From the NCBI GenBank assembly GCA_014871385.1, contig CM026424.1:1116001-1180000 (forward strand): a stretch of 64,000 nucleotides of DNA, in the 5' to 3' direction. Position numbers and translations under genes: made by a program. Below, piece by piece: positions 50,495-63,136 of the stretch (positions are counted from its first letter, which is position 1; every line of letters starts with the position of its first letter). The stretch is from Ceratodon purpureus. Its lineage: Eukaryota; Streptophyta; Bryopsida; Pseudoditrichales; Ditrichaceae. The notes below the pieces were generated by a model. That model made no database searches. It worked only from the letters and a program-made list of their open reading frames with translations, and was not told the DNA's origin.

Positions 50495-51807
50495 TCATGT
50501 TCTTTGAGTGAAATTGAGAATGCAGAATATTTTGGGCTCATCACACCCTGGAGACGAAGTAAGACAGTGTTTTCTCATCATCATGCCTCTCCTCTACAAG
50601 TCATACCCTCGGAAACATATGGTCAAATGTTGGAGCTCCTCAGCTTCCACAATCAATTGCATATGATTCCAGATATTATACCATAGAAGAAGCTCCAAGT
50701 CATGGAACACCAGGTCTCAGGGATCACTCCATTAGGCAGCAATTCTTCTTTTGAGTTTTTAATTTTTTGGACACAATTGAAGCAAAATTGAATTTAGTCT
50801 TTCTATTCATTTGAGGAGGTCCAACCTTAACTAACGTGTTGTGCAGGTAGGCCATCATTGCAAGGACATGACAACCATGACTTGATGCTTGATTGAATAG
50901 ATTCTTAGTCAATTTTTCAAAATTTTTATAACCCCCATTTGAAGGCATCAGAGTTCTAAGTTCAGAGAAACAAAGACGATAGACTGGAGTCTCAGAAGAG
51001 GGTTTAGAGTAGAGGTCTGAAGTGAGGAGAAGGTGTTCAGGTGTACACATACAAGGAGAGGGTCAGAGAGAAGTGAAGGATCGAAGGACAAGCAAATCAG
51101 GAAGAAAGCCCTTTACTTAGATAGCTTTAGAGGAGTCCAAGAGTACAAATTTATGAGCAGTTGTCCACGGCTACTATTGATATTGTGCTATGCCCTACGT
51201 GCTAACAAAATGGAATTGTTTCTCTTCTCTCGTGCTTATGTCATTATATTGTTGTTGCCGCCCAACGAATCCGGAATTTACTTTGAGTTGATGTTACCCT
51301 TGCCTTCGGGTACTGCAGTGCTTGCCGTGACTGCTCAAGGTAACAATTCTATTGTCAAATAACCAATTATTGATGAAAGTAATGCCAATAGAAATGGGTC
51401 AGCTCATTAGTAATTTACATTAAGGTAGTAAAACCTTTTTTAATCCTTGAAAGTCCTTGGGGATAGTATATATGATGACGTGTTTTTAACATTTGTCACA
51501 AAAAAATATAAACTGTAATTTCAATAACTCAGCAAGACCACATAGACATGAAGTGCAACTTCACTCCGTCTAAAATCAATTTGAAGACAGGAACCATTCC
51601 AAAGATATTAAAAAAAAATGTATCTTATTGGTTGCCACGGGCATTTTGGACCCTTGAGGAATCAGATTAAAAAGAGTCAGCACTGCTCAGATCAATGATA
51701 GTACATGCATATTTGATGACAAGTGCCACCATTGGAATGAATTTGGTTGATTACAAGTCACACATCACTTGAACAGACTGCTGCCATAACCACTGCCACT
51801 GATGTTT
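50495..51807. other. Spacer between the two related TTAA elements
   Basis: Short open frames on both strands without recognisable motifs or splice structure. No gene called. Confidence 0.35.
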
Positions 51808-51811
51808 TTAA

Positions 51812-52672
51812 CCCCTAAACGACAATGCACCCCCTGGGGGTGCAAATGGAGTTTGGGCATGTACCTATGACTTCAATTTAGATCGAGATTTTTTGAAATT
51901 TTAAATGGAGGTGTGCCATTCTGAGAGCTCCGTGTGCATATTTTTATTTTTCAATTCTGACATCCGGATCAAAAGTTATGAAGGTTTAAGTGTCAAACGT
52001 TGTTTGTTATGCAGCTGCTGAAATTTTCTAAGCCACTGTGAATGCAGCAAATTCTGCCCAATATTGCCCAAAATTGCGAAGATCTGCGAAAATCTGCCCA
52101 AAGACGAAACTTTGAAATTCCACCAAAAATTGAGATTTTGATATTTTTCAAAAATAAAAATTTCTATGTATAGATAAGGCAGTAGAGCATGTTCCCACCG
52201 TTCGGATTTTTAATCCATTTTTTTTTCATATGCTATTTTTATTGTCCAAAAACGGCCTTTGTTTGTGAATTTCAGTATACCCCCTAGCGGAAAATGATTG
52301 TTTTGGCAGCCTTCCACAACTTTTTTGAATATAATGTTTTTAACGCAATTAGGTAACTCAGTCTTCTTTGACTTGCATCCGGACCCTCAAAATCCATAAT
52401 GCAAAAAAATGGTTTTTTGGGCCTTCAAAACTCTGATGTCCCCTTTTTTCGCAGGAGAAAAAAACTTGTTTTTCAACTTTGAACGTTATGATCTTGCAAT
52501 TGGTGAAGAATGAGTGTATGAGATTTGGTGGACATGTAGACATAGAATTTAGCTACAAGATCTTATAGTTAGATGTACTAAAAAAGACCTCAAATTTGTA
52601 AAATCCACCTTGCTTTGAAGAGGGGCTGTTTTGTGGCAGTTTTGGTGAAAATTACCCTTAGAACTTTAGGGG
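51812..52672. mobile_element. TTAA-flanked element (copy G), inverted relative to F
   Basis: TTAA at 51808-51811 and 52673-52676. The ends are CCCCTAAACGAC and, on the other strand, CCCCTAAAGTTC. Its reverse complement aligns with copy F nearly from end to end, including ATGCAGCTGCTGAAATTTTC and GGACATGTAGACATAGAATT. Confidence 0.8.
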
Positions 52673-52899
52673 TTAAGAGAACTTTGTCTGCAAAGCATCA
52701 AAACTTATCAAAAAGAAATTCAAAATGATTTTTTAAAGGTCTTGTACATCAATTTCCAAAGTGAAAAAGCATAGTTCAATTTGGAAAAGTGAACTTGACC
52801 TCGGAGGCAAATGAGCTTATTTCTCAAATGTACCAAAAAGTGGTTGAGAAACATTTTCAGATCATTCTAAAAATATTACTATGAAAAATATATTATTCT

Positions 52900-53520
52900 T
52901 ACAAAAACTACCTACATTTCTTTGGGCTCCAACTGAATGTGTTTTGGTATTGTCCAACCGAAGGTTCAAGCATTCAAACTCACTTGCTCTCTCTGTGTTT
53001 GATACGGTATTTCTTTGTTTCTCAAGATGTTTGCATCTGATGAGGGCTGATGTTGGTACCTTCAATGATAAACCTCAAGAAAATACCGTTCCTAATTGGC
53101 TACTTCCTAACGCATGCAGCTCGCAAAGATGCTATTGTAACTCAAGATTTAGACCGGACATTCTTCGTGTCAAATGTTTGCAATACCAAAGCGACCTTCC
53201 TATAGAAATAGATCCCAATTTCACCATACAATTTATTGAATTTACATATTGCAATGACAGGTTCTCTCTATAAACACTTGAAGCTAAAACTAACAAATAC
53301 ATACCAGTAATCGCTAATATTGTTGTCCGAGGATGAAATGTCAACTCCTTAAATGTCATTCCAACATGCGCTAGAGCTACCGCACACATCCCATCAATAA
53401 AATTACTTGAAGAAAATATCAAAATATCGATGCCTACTATCAAAAATACCTATAAAAACATAAATACTATTGCTATACAATATACCATGTCTATAGTCCT
53501 CTACAAAAGAAGAATAGAAA
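52900..53520 (+). pseudogene. Remnant of a restriction-like endonuclease domain of a non-LTR retroelement
   Basis: The frame reads HLMRADVGTFNDKPQENTVP, then CSSQRCYCNSRFRPDIL and TIQFIEFTYCNDRF. RPDIL plus IEFTYC fits a PD-(D/E)XK type nuclease centre, and CX4CXC before it is a likely zinc cluster. After stops at 53271 (TAA) and 53333 (TGA) the same frame continues with TNKYIPVIANIVVRG, ARATAHIPSIK and IVLYKRRIENHQP, so the domain once extended further. I recall this domain as the C-terminal part of retroelement proteins in algae and some bryophytes. No reverse transcriptase part is seen upstream, only copy G, so the element is truncated. Confidence 0.65.
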
Positions 53521-55675
53521 ACCACCAACCGCTAACCCAAACATAAGACTCCATATAATTAAAACTAATAAAAAAATTAGTAACTAGAGCTACTTTATTT
53601 AATATTAGCAAACTGTTGTAATGTTTTCTGTCATGCATGGTAGGCTTTTGGTTGGCACAACTCATTTCGTGCTTGCGATCGCTCACTCAGCAACACCAAA
53701 TCACTTCATCCCTCACATCCGCTCAAACAAGTCCATCATGGTTCAAACTCGGACCAGTTATAAGAGACTAACGCTCACCACTAACCAACAATGAGCTCGT
53801 GGCTTGGTGGCCAAATCCACATTAAAACAAAACTTAAAACGCCAAACTATTATGGTTTCTTGGTATTCTCAAAAAAGAGGAGTAGATCTTTACTTCCATA
53901 CCTTTGTCATGTGGGCACTGAACTGGGGATGGATCAAACAGACATTTAATTCACGTCGGTCTCTTCCGAAGGCCGAAGTTTCTCTCTAATGAAGGCTGGG
54001 AATGTTTGAATGAAATTGAGCACAAACAGCATTCAAGGTACAAACAACATTTAAGGTCTAAGTCAAAATAAATATCAAAATTTAGAATTTTATTAGAAGT
54101 CAATAAAATTTTGACCATTTATAAGTCCATGAATATTTGTCTAATCACGTTATTGTTTTTGTCAATGTAGGTTAGATTTATTAATCATCTTCTACCCATT
54201 TCATTTAAAAATTTCTATATTAAAATTGAATAGTCATCTGAAATCGAGAAAACAAAAATTTCATTACATGGAGTAATTTTTATAAGTTACTTTGAATGAC
54301 AATAAAAATTAGTTAAAATAATCAATAGGGGGAGACTTGGTATGTTTGAATTACTTATGGTAATATCTATAGAGAAAAAAGAAAAATGCTACGTAGTGAA
54401 AACATGAGGGTGGAACAGACCTCAAAAATGAGGGGAAAAAAAACGAGAAATGCCCATTAGGTTTAAAGATCAAGTTTGTAACTGTGTGTGCCTCCTAATT
54501 CTTCCATGCACACTGACACTGGCTGTACGCACGAGCTTCATGTCACATACATTTGCAACTAGGACAAGCACCCATGTGAATGCTAGGCAGACATCTCATG
54601 TGCGTCAATCCCTCCGTTGAATCTTCTCCACCCACTCTTGAAACCTTAGCTGGCCAGTCTCAGTCACTCGCATCCAGTCCAATATATCTTTCAGGCTCTA
54701 AGTTGCGCCACCGACTTCGCCTTGGTAATTTTCCAACGTGTGCACTGTGCAGTGAAATATGTGTAATCCTTTTTATCCTCCCCGGGAAGTCCGGAGTGAA
54801 GACAATGAGTTACTCTATTCACATGTCAAAAGCAGCTTGACTTAATTAGATTTGGATGAGAGCTCCTCGAGAGGTATAGAGAAGGCACGGGGTTACAAAT
54901 GGGCAGAGTCTATCCCCGCTTTATATAAGGGGACTCCTAGTTTAAGCAATCTTGACTTCAATTTTTTTTAAAAAAAAATATTAGAATAAATGGAAGAAAA
55001 AAAAAAAAAAAAACAGAAAAGAGATTAGAAATTCTACAATTATTAAGTCGTCACTTATTTTTTTTATTTTTTGTTTTTTCTTCACAATATATTTAGTACG
55101 CCGTATTCCTATTTCTATTTGAAAAAAGAAAGAGGAATATGGCTTAAAATTTAAGATTAATATGAAAGACTTATAACTCTCTCTTCATCAATTCTAAAAC
55201 ACATATCACAAGTACAAAATTAAACACCTAAGTTTAAGAGAAAATTGAAAAAAAATTAAAAAATTACTTCAATGCGTAATTCAGAATTATTCTCCACATG
55301 TTTGTGCTTGAAATATAATTTTTTTTAGACGTTCTAAATGTAAATTATAGGTGAATTTGGCTCAAAGAACCTCCTTCTGGTAAATAATCATGCACTCAGA
55401 ATTTAAAATAAAATTGATTGTCAATTTGGTTGTTTATATTTGTTGATGAAATGAAGCAAGTTGCTATGTTTTGTCATTTTTGTATAATAAACATTCCAAA
55501 GTAATTTTTGGCAACTATTTATTGGTATTTTGAGCTTTAAAAATGCAAATTTCTAATGCCTTAAATAAATTTGATTTGTAGTGTTTGATGTCAATTGAAT
55601 GAATTAAGAAATGGATTTTGCATGGAATTTTACAATGCATGCCGAAATACATTTTAGAATTAAATCATTATAATA
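53521..55675. other. Spacer, AT-rich
   Basis: No gene recognised. A TATATAAGGGGACTCCTAGT stretch at 54922 has a partial counterpart at 56918 (TATATATAGGCAAACTTGTA). They may be remnants of one repeat family. Confidence 0.35.
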
Positions 55676-55677
55676 TA

Positions 55678-55950
55678 CCCCCTCTGTTTCACAAAGAAAC
55701 CAGGGTTTCCTTTGGAGTGTGGGATTAAGAACAATGACACGGTATTATCAATGCCATTTTTAACAGAAAGTGCTTTTTGGCATATCACGTTGGATTGGTG
55801 TCACCTTGCTGAGTGTCGGTGCCTGACAATTTCCCCGTTTGAAATTAGAAGCTGAGACTTACCTGCTACTCCTAGTAATAATGAAACCATGATTTCATTT
55901 GGGTACAAAGTATTTGTAGAAACCATGGTTTCTTTGTGAAACAGAGGGAG
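55678..55950. mobile_element. Stowaway-like MITE
   Basis: Ends CCCCCTCTGTTTCACAAAG and, on the other strand, CTCCCTCTGTTTCACAAAG, with TA outside both ends (55676-55677, 55951-55952). This is close to the known Stowaway terminus CTCCCTCCGTTTC. The inverted repeat extends to about 30 bases (AAACCA then GGTTT). The element is 273 bases and non-coding, and would be moved by a Tc1/mariner-type transposase. Confidence 0.92.
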
Positions 55951-56825
55951 TAATACATTATTGAAAATATAGACCACATTTTTCCTCCAATAAAACCAAA
56001 GATACTTTTTTATAAAAATAGCTTTTGATTATGAAAAAAAGGTTCTTATTTAACATGTTCCTTTTATATTTGGAACAGATATCACATTATTTACATTAGT
56101 TTGTTTCAGAAAGGTCAAAGTTGTCATTTTTTCTTTTTGTAATGCAAAAGTGTTTAAACAAAATCACAATTATTTTGTTTTATAGTTTTTTTCTTTTTGA
56201 TATAATAGGATTCGAACAAAATTTTGAAAAGGTCTTCAAGTTTTAATAATCTCATGTATATTTTTTGGTTCCAAGTATGAGATTCATTTTTTGTTCAAAA
56301 TTTTGTCATTTTGAATGAATTTTTATCAAAATTACCTTTATCATGAAACACATGGTTTAATCTGATATGTGCTTTGATCAATAAATGAAACATTATGAAA
56401 ACTCTCATCGAGATGTATTTAGCATAGCTGCCCAAATTGCCGACCAAATACAAAATTCCACTTTGGATTCAATAACTATTTATTTAAATGTCTAATTGGA
56501 AAAACTATATTCCCTCAAAGTTCTTGTTACAACAAACATTCACAAAAAAATTCAAATTTTTGATCTAAAATTTGCATCACATAAATCTGCCCAAACTTCC
56601 AAAAAGCCCAAATGTGGATGATTGTTGTTCACGGGTTAATTTTTGTCACCATACAACTCATCTCCATTTTGGTATCCATGATGTATCCAATTAGAATGAA
56701 ATCTATTGCACCATGCTAACTATATTCCTATTAAATTCATAACAAATTATATGGTTTCAATATTGTGAAAACTAAAATTATCATGTCTAATTACATGTCT
56801 AGTAATTTAACTAGACACGTAATTA

Positions 56826-56852
56826 AAGAGAGAAAGAGAGAGAGAGAGAGAG
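56826..56852. repeat. GA microsatellite
   Basis: A run of AG dinucleotides with one AAAG interruption, in AT-rich spacer. Confidence 0.9.
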
Positions 56853-57310
56853 TTCAATCAGAGGTGAAGAGTCTTCACAGAATAAGGATAAAAATGACGA
56901 GATGCTACTACCGCTATATATAGGCAAACTTGTAGTTTAAAAGTGACCTGATTTCTACTTCTATACTCATATACACCAAGATAGCGATTTTAAATCATTT
57001 TCAAATAAAACTTTGACCCTTTTTTAACTTTTGCATACTATATTCAAATCATGCATTCTTTGGTGTGTTGGAATCCTCTTGAACTTGCTCACAATAAAAT
57101 TCAGAAATTTGAAAATTCTAACAATTGCAAGTAGGCACAGCAGGTAAAGTGGCGGTTTAGGTATCACTACCTTACTCTATACTTGATACTCTGTATCTTT
57201 CATCCACAACAAAAACATAAACATTAATTAAAAAGCCTAAATCTGCCCAGGTGGCGACCCAACGCAGCCCTCCACGTCATCAACCCCGACCGCGCTCCCA
57301 CGCATGTCCG

Positions 57311-57318
57311 CCACGTGG
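57311..57318. promoter_or_regulatory. G-box CCACGTGG
   Basis: A palindromic CACGTG core about 380 bases before the hydrolase ATG, followed by C to give the ABRE-like form. A nearby CCACGTCATCA (about 57271) contains an ACGTCA half-site for bZIP factors. Binding is inferred from the motif only. Confidence 0.4.
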
Positions 57319-57699
57319 CACGAACAGAACCTTCATCCACCTCCACTCCCCTGGCCCACCACCAACCCTCCACATCACCACTCTCCCCAAACCTGACACC
57401 CAAAACCGCGCCCAACACATCCAAAAACCGTCACTGCATCCAAACCCGACAACATCAACCAAGGGAAGATTCAGAATCCAATCCGGCATCACGCGCTCAA
57501 TCCAACAGTCGAGCCCAGTCAATGCCATGCCATGGAAGCAATCACGGACTCAGTGATGGAGCGTTGATGCTGCGGAGCCCAATTGGCAAGTCCGCAGTTT
57601 GTTGCATGATGCCCACCTTGTTGCAGAATCAAAGCTTAGGGTTGTTGCAGCTGGAGCTCAGGTGGAGGTGAAGGTGAAGGTGAAGGTGCAGCAGCAGCA

Positions 57700-60600
57700 A
57701 TGCCTTTCTGTTTGGTGAGGAATCTGGGATCGGAGGAGCACGTTCGGAATGGTGGCGATGTGAATGGGAGGGTGCCCCATGTGGTGGAGATTTTCTACCA
57801 GCTCTATGGCCATGGTGACACCAAAGTGTTGCTCATTCCTGGTATGTTGTTGTTGTTGATGTTGATGTTTGGTGTTAGGGGTTTTTGGATTTCGGGGTTT
57901 GGGTGTTAGTGATTTTCTTCAGTGTATGGTGGTAAGGTGAGAAGGGAGGTTGATGGGTTGGGTTCATGGATTGGTTTATTTATTTATTTTTATTTTGAAT
58001 TGAATGAGTTTGATGGTAGAGTTGGGAAGTGGTTTTGGTGAGGGTGTGGGGTAGTAGGTGATCTGAGGAATGTTTGTGTGCAGGCGTGGCAGCGAATTAT
58101 GAAGCGTGGGGGCCTCAGCTGGTGGAGCTTTGTGGGACTGATGTGCCCAACCAGGAGGAGGGAGTGGGGAATGGGAATGGTAGCCAGAGAGGTGGCCATG
58201 GGTATGAGGAGTATGGGAAGGAGGAGGTGGGAGTGTCAGGGAATGGGATTCAAGCTTGTGCGTTTGACAATCGGGGTGTAGGTCGAAGTTCGATGCCAGA
58301 AGATAAAAAGCATTACAGGTTAGTGTTTTGGAATCACCCAGAAAAGACTTATGAATCGAAAGTATTGTTTCAGATGCTGATTTGCTTCAATTTGCAAACT
58401 CTATATGGGCTTCCTTTCCTCGGAATATTCAGGGCTAAGAATTTTATGTCTTCTAATGTTGGAGTGGGAATTCTACAAAGTCAAGATGTGTTGCACATAA
58501 TATAATCCTTCGTGATCTTTGTCATGCTTTGTTCAAGTAGACTTGAATGCTGATCGAGCTGAAAGTGATGTTTTAGTTGGAAGAGTTTCTCCTTGTGCTC
58601 TAAGGTTCGAGGTTTGGGTTTGTACGTTTCTGGTGGCTGTGAGATTCTTGTTGACTCTCCATAGTGTTGCGCAGCACGACTGTAATGGCCAGGGATGCTC
58701 TGGCATTGATGGATCATCTTGGATGGGAAAGAGCGCATATAGTTGGACATTCTATGGGTATGCTTCAGTTATTCTGCTGTTTTCTTGACTTACAGTTAAC
58801 AATTTAGTTTGCAGAGACTTGTTGGTTTGCCCTTGTCTATTTGAATTATGCTTGTGGGTATTGTATTCTCTCTGCCATGTTATCTCTGGTGTCGCCTATC
58901 GTCTCTAAGTAAAATGCCGAATCTTACCGATGTGTGCCTGAAACTTTGGTTAGAATATCACGATTACCGTAGCAAGAGTTTCATTAAAGACAATTTTCTG
59001 TATCGGCCAGCATGTATTCTTCCTTACTTTCACCTTCTCTCTGTCCTTTTGTTTTGCGATTTATCTTGTGTGCATTTGTCAGAGCAGGGGGGATGATTGC
59101 ATGTAAGTTGGCAAGCATTGCTCCAGAGCGGGTAATATCTTTGGCCATGCTTAGTACTACAGGAGGAGGGTACCAGTGTCTGCCAAAGGTTTGTTTTACC
59201 ATCAAACTCTATTTTATAAATGGGCAGAGACAGAAGTTGTGTAGGAGTTTCACATCGTTTATTGAATCAGCTATGGTGGCTCAGCAGCATTGTTTTTTTT
59301 TCGTATGTCTACCTTCTGCTGACGTATGACTTCTGAATTGAATTGGCAGTTTGACAGGACTATGATAAAAATTGCTTACCGTTTCATGCGAGCAAAGACT
59401 CCCGAGGAACGTGCACATGTCGATCTTGACACCCATTACACAAAGGTGATTAAATTTTAACCTGAGGTGAATCTGAGAGGTGATGTTGGAGGGGGAAATG
59501 TGGGGGGAGATGTCACCTGAAGTTTGAACGTGCGAATTGTACATTCAGCTTATGAGCATGGTCGAGCAATTGCTGACAGTTCGTGATGTTGTGGTGCAGG
59601 ACTATCTGGACACGTTAGTTGGTGAAGAGTATAGGAGGGCTATACTATATAAGGTACCTTGGATCATGATGTCTTGCAGTTGTAGGATACACCTTGATTA
59701 ACATTTCACCGTCTGCTTTACTTGAGCACTTTTTGTGCATAAGGGCCAAGTACTTTCCCCTGTCGAGATCTTGCAAGCCATATCCATGGTTATTATTCTG
59801 GCACTGACCTTCACCGTGGTGCTATTGCGTTGGGTTTTAGGATTATGTGAAGAATCTGTCAAACAGTGGGATGCAACCCAAGCACGGACTTGACGGACAA
59901 TTCCATGCCTGTTGGACTCATGGAGTGTCGTCTCGTGAACTCGACAGAATACGAAATGCTGGTGTTAGGGTGGTTGTTATTCATGGAACGTAAGTGAGTA
60001 ATGAATAATACGAGTAGTTCTTCGGTTTTAGCAGGCATAAATCACTTTATACCTGAAAATATGGCTTTTATGCCCTGAAAATGAATTGGATCCTAAGCAT
60101 AAGCTCGCCTATGTAAAAGCATTGAGGCTAGTGGAGAGTAAAGATTTATCTGAAGAATGCTTCTGGGACGCATTTGACGCCTTCAGCATTGCACTGCCCG
60201 TTTCTGTTATGCAGAGGTGATATAGTTGCACAAGTAAGGCACGCCCGTAAAATTGCCGAGAAGCTGCATCCTGTGTCTCGCATGGTGGAACTCCCAGGCG
60301 GGCACATGATTACGCATCAGCACACCAAAGAGGTGACCGTTTTTCTGGTTTTATTTCTAAATCATTGACGTCAAGTCATGCTTTTAGTCCAAGCGAAGTC
60401 TAAAGTATGGCGTGGAAACTTTGTTTTGAAGACTGGAATGCGAAACACGTGACTATTTGATGAAGGGAAAGAACTCTGACCTCTTTTGCAAGAGTCTATC
60501 CCTTCTAGACTCTTAGGCCTTTAGCCATGCCTACTTTCATAAGTAGGTCGCCTAGAACTACTACCCACTTTTGAGGGTATACACTAAGCTGCACGACTTG

Positions 60601-61227
60601 TTTGATTAATCTTTAAGATGTTAATGTATTGTAAATGAATGGAACCTTTGTTCTTTTGTGTCGGGGAATGTTACAGGTGAATGAAGTGTTGTTGGCTGCT
60701 ATTAAAGACGAGCTCCCTTCGCACCGTTACTCCGAATGGGGCGATGAACCCCTACGAGGAAAAGGTGATTTTTCAGCTTTCTCTACATGTTGGCATTTAT
60801 ACCTTTTGGACGAGCCACTTCTGTACCATGTATGCCAAGAACCTTTTATATATATGTATATATATTCTTTTTTCTTTTTTCTTTTTTCTTTTGCTGATTC
60901 TTAGAAGATCATAGAGGTTCATGCATGTTGGTTTGTTACTGTGAGCCTTCGTAGGGAACTCTCGATTTTCTTTTCAGGACTGCTTGCTTTTTCTCTGGAT
61001 ACTTCATTGCTCTTACCAGAAAAGTTTTTCCATTGCTAACAGGGTGGAATATTTGGCAGAGAGGAGAGGCGGAAGATGGAAAAGTCACCTCCGTCCTTGG
61101 CAGTCGCTGTGTGGGTTCTGTTGTTAGAATCTTAATCAGATATTGGCCGCAATGCCTCTCACTAAAGTACGCCTTCCCCAGTTTTTATTGGTTCCTCAAT
61201 TGGTTCCTGAAGTATTTTTATTCTTAA
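57700..61227 (+). CDS. Alpha/beta-hydrolase fold protein
   Basis: Ten exons: 57700-57841, 58084-58318, 58675-58757, 59088-59188, 59350-59445, 59600-59653, 59841-59989, 60215-60332, 60677-60764 and 61043-61227. All have GT/AG borders and agreeing phases, giving 416 residues. Oxyanion-side VLLIPG is followed by VAANYEAWGPQL and AFDNRGVGRSS. The nucleophile elbow GHSMGG is split between exons 3 and 4 (Ser at about residue 151). HGTGDIVAQVRHAR supplies the likely acid Asp and GGHMITHQH the His, so the triad looks complete. A Gly-rich insertion (about residues 68-100) lies before DNRG. The substrate is unknown; epoxide hydrolase-, esterase- or lipase-like chemistry is possible. The last exon is the least certain: its product is poorly family-like, and an alternative acceptor near 61057 would give another tail. 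Confidence 0.88.
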
Positions 61228-63136
61228 TTTTATAGTCTTGTATTTTATAGTCTTGCCAAACTCGTAGTTACACAAGGATATTTCTACTAGTCACCAGTAG
61301 CAGCTCTGTTGGATTTACAGCATTGTTCTGGTCCAATTGCAAGCTCTACGAACTAGAGAAATGAGGTGATCCGCTTGTTAGTGTCATTCTTCAAACCGTA
61401 GGTCCATACGTCCATACATCGTTTCTGCACAATTCCAGTAGAATGATGAACATCATGCCGGTATTTAATGCAAAAGGAGAAAACACTGATTGGTTCTACT
61501 CGCAACTTAAGGAACCATTTAGGTTTAGGAACTGGAGTTGCCATGTAAATGTGTCATGTATACAATGAATGGCTGAATCTAGCCAATTTAGACTCTGAAA
61601 TGTCTCCTGTTCAAAAGAATGTGGTGCTACATCAACATCGGTTTTGTCTTGATGCTGAACCTGTGCTTTTGGTGAGACCTGTGGCGATAGGGTTGCCGAG
61701 CCGTGTACTCAAGGAAACCTTTATGCGACTCCAAGCCCTTCGTTATAATAGATAAATCTGCTAAATGCATGACTGCTGCAGCTAGTTTGTAAAGGATGAG
61801 CGCACGAGTTCTTTCGAGCAAGACTTCATGTTCCCGACTCCGTGGGGTATATATAGTACCGCGGTGCCGAACAGAATCTGTCAACATTAAACTCAATGAG
61901 ACACCAGCAGATGAAGAGACACTGCGTTTCTGGATACCTGAAGGTCAGCTTCTAACATGAACTGACTAGTGTATTCCAAACCACAGGGATCACTAAACAC
62001 CATGCATTTAGCGTTGGTTTATGGGAAGTTAGCCTCTTGATCCTCAACCTCCAAACCCGTCGCTTTGTACCCTAATCACGAATATCCATACCTCCAAACT
62101 CAACCTTCTAACTCACATCTTGGGTTAGGTGCAGAAATTAGAACTCTGTGTGGTGTTGTAACCTAATCATGAATATCCAATCTTTCTGTGAACTCAGAAT
62201 CAGCACGTGCTGGAGAGAGCCTTAGAGCACGGCTGCCAAGCAAACCTGAGATGGAGTTTGGACTTTGAATAAGTTGACAGCAAAGATGAGGTTCTAGTTG
62301 CTCTCCTGATTCCTCTTGATCTTATCAATTCTGTTGCGGTGCGGGTTCAGCTATCCTTTTGAAGTCATGATGATTGTGAAGGACAACTGGAATTACTTAT
62401 TCGAACAAATTTGCATGAGAACCCTTGCACAAATATGTTCGAATTTCAACCTGGTAAGGATTTATAGGGGCGTAGCTTTCACTGGTGACCGTGAATTTTT
62501 CGAATCATTGGATCCTCCAACCTGTAACTGACGATGGGACATGAAATGTAGCTTTGAATGGCCTTGAATCAGTTTCTCGTTTTATTTCCTGTCCTTTTAT
62601 GTGTCGGGCCGCGACACGCATCGTTGACATGTGTGGAATCTAAAATCGCCAAAGCCTATGTTTAATGCTGAGCACCAACCTTGCTCCAACGTAGTCAGGT
62701 TTCCACTTTCAACCGGCTTTGCAATCGACAGAAGAACGTGAATTTGGAATTGCTGCTGAGGATGGCATTCGATGTGTTCAAGACATGGAAACCTCAGCAT
62801 GAGCACGCCGGGTGTTCGCCAGGAGTATTGGAGAATCTCTCATTCATCAAGCAGGCAGTCTAAGGAAACGACGACATGATGCTGGTATTTTCCAAATGCT
62901 GAGCATGAATTATTTAAAAGGCAAAGGTTTCTTTGAGAATATTTTGCTCATATTCACCACTAGGTTTGTTTTAAATGGTTTGAAGGAACCCTACTTTCCA
63001 GCAGATGACATGAAATATTATTGAGGTGTAGAGAACGGATCCTTTCCTCTAAGCAAAGTCAGGAAGGTAAGCGGTTACGCATATATTAGCTTGCATCACT
63101 CGAACTTGATACCTCGTTTGGCGGTTCTCGACGGAA
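61228..63136. other. Spacer between the hydrolase gene and the last gene
   Basis: Contains short open frames but no motif or splice pattern I can support. The first few hundred bases are probably 3' untranslated sequence, and the last few hundred may be promoter or leader of the next gene. Confidence 0.35.

Larger units (their letters stand above)
55953..57699. other. AT-rich spacer, GA microsatellite and upstream region of the hydrolase gene
   Basis: The (GA)n tract is at 56826-56852. From about 57241 the composition turns GC-richer and probably holds the promoter and leader of the hydrolase gene. A GGTGAA repeat lies at 57662-57687, just before the ATG. Open frames here on both strands lack family motifs. 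Confidence 0.4.

Noticed and set aside
57251-57671. Open frames of 82-118 residues before the hydrolase gene
   Set aside because: Low-complexity Pro/Thr/Ser translations, no motifs, and located where a 5' leader is expected.
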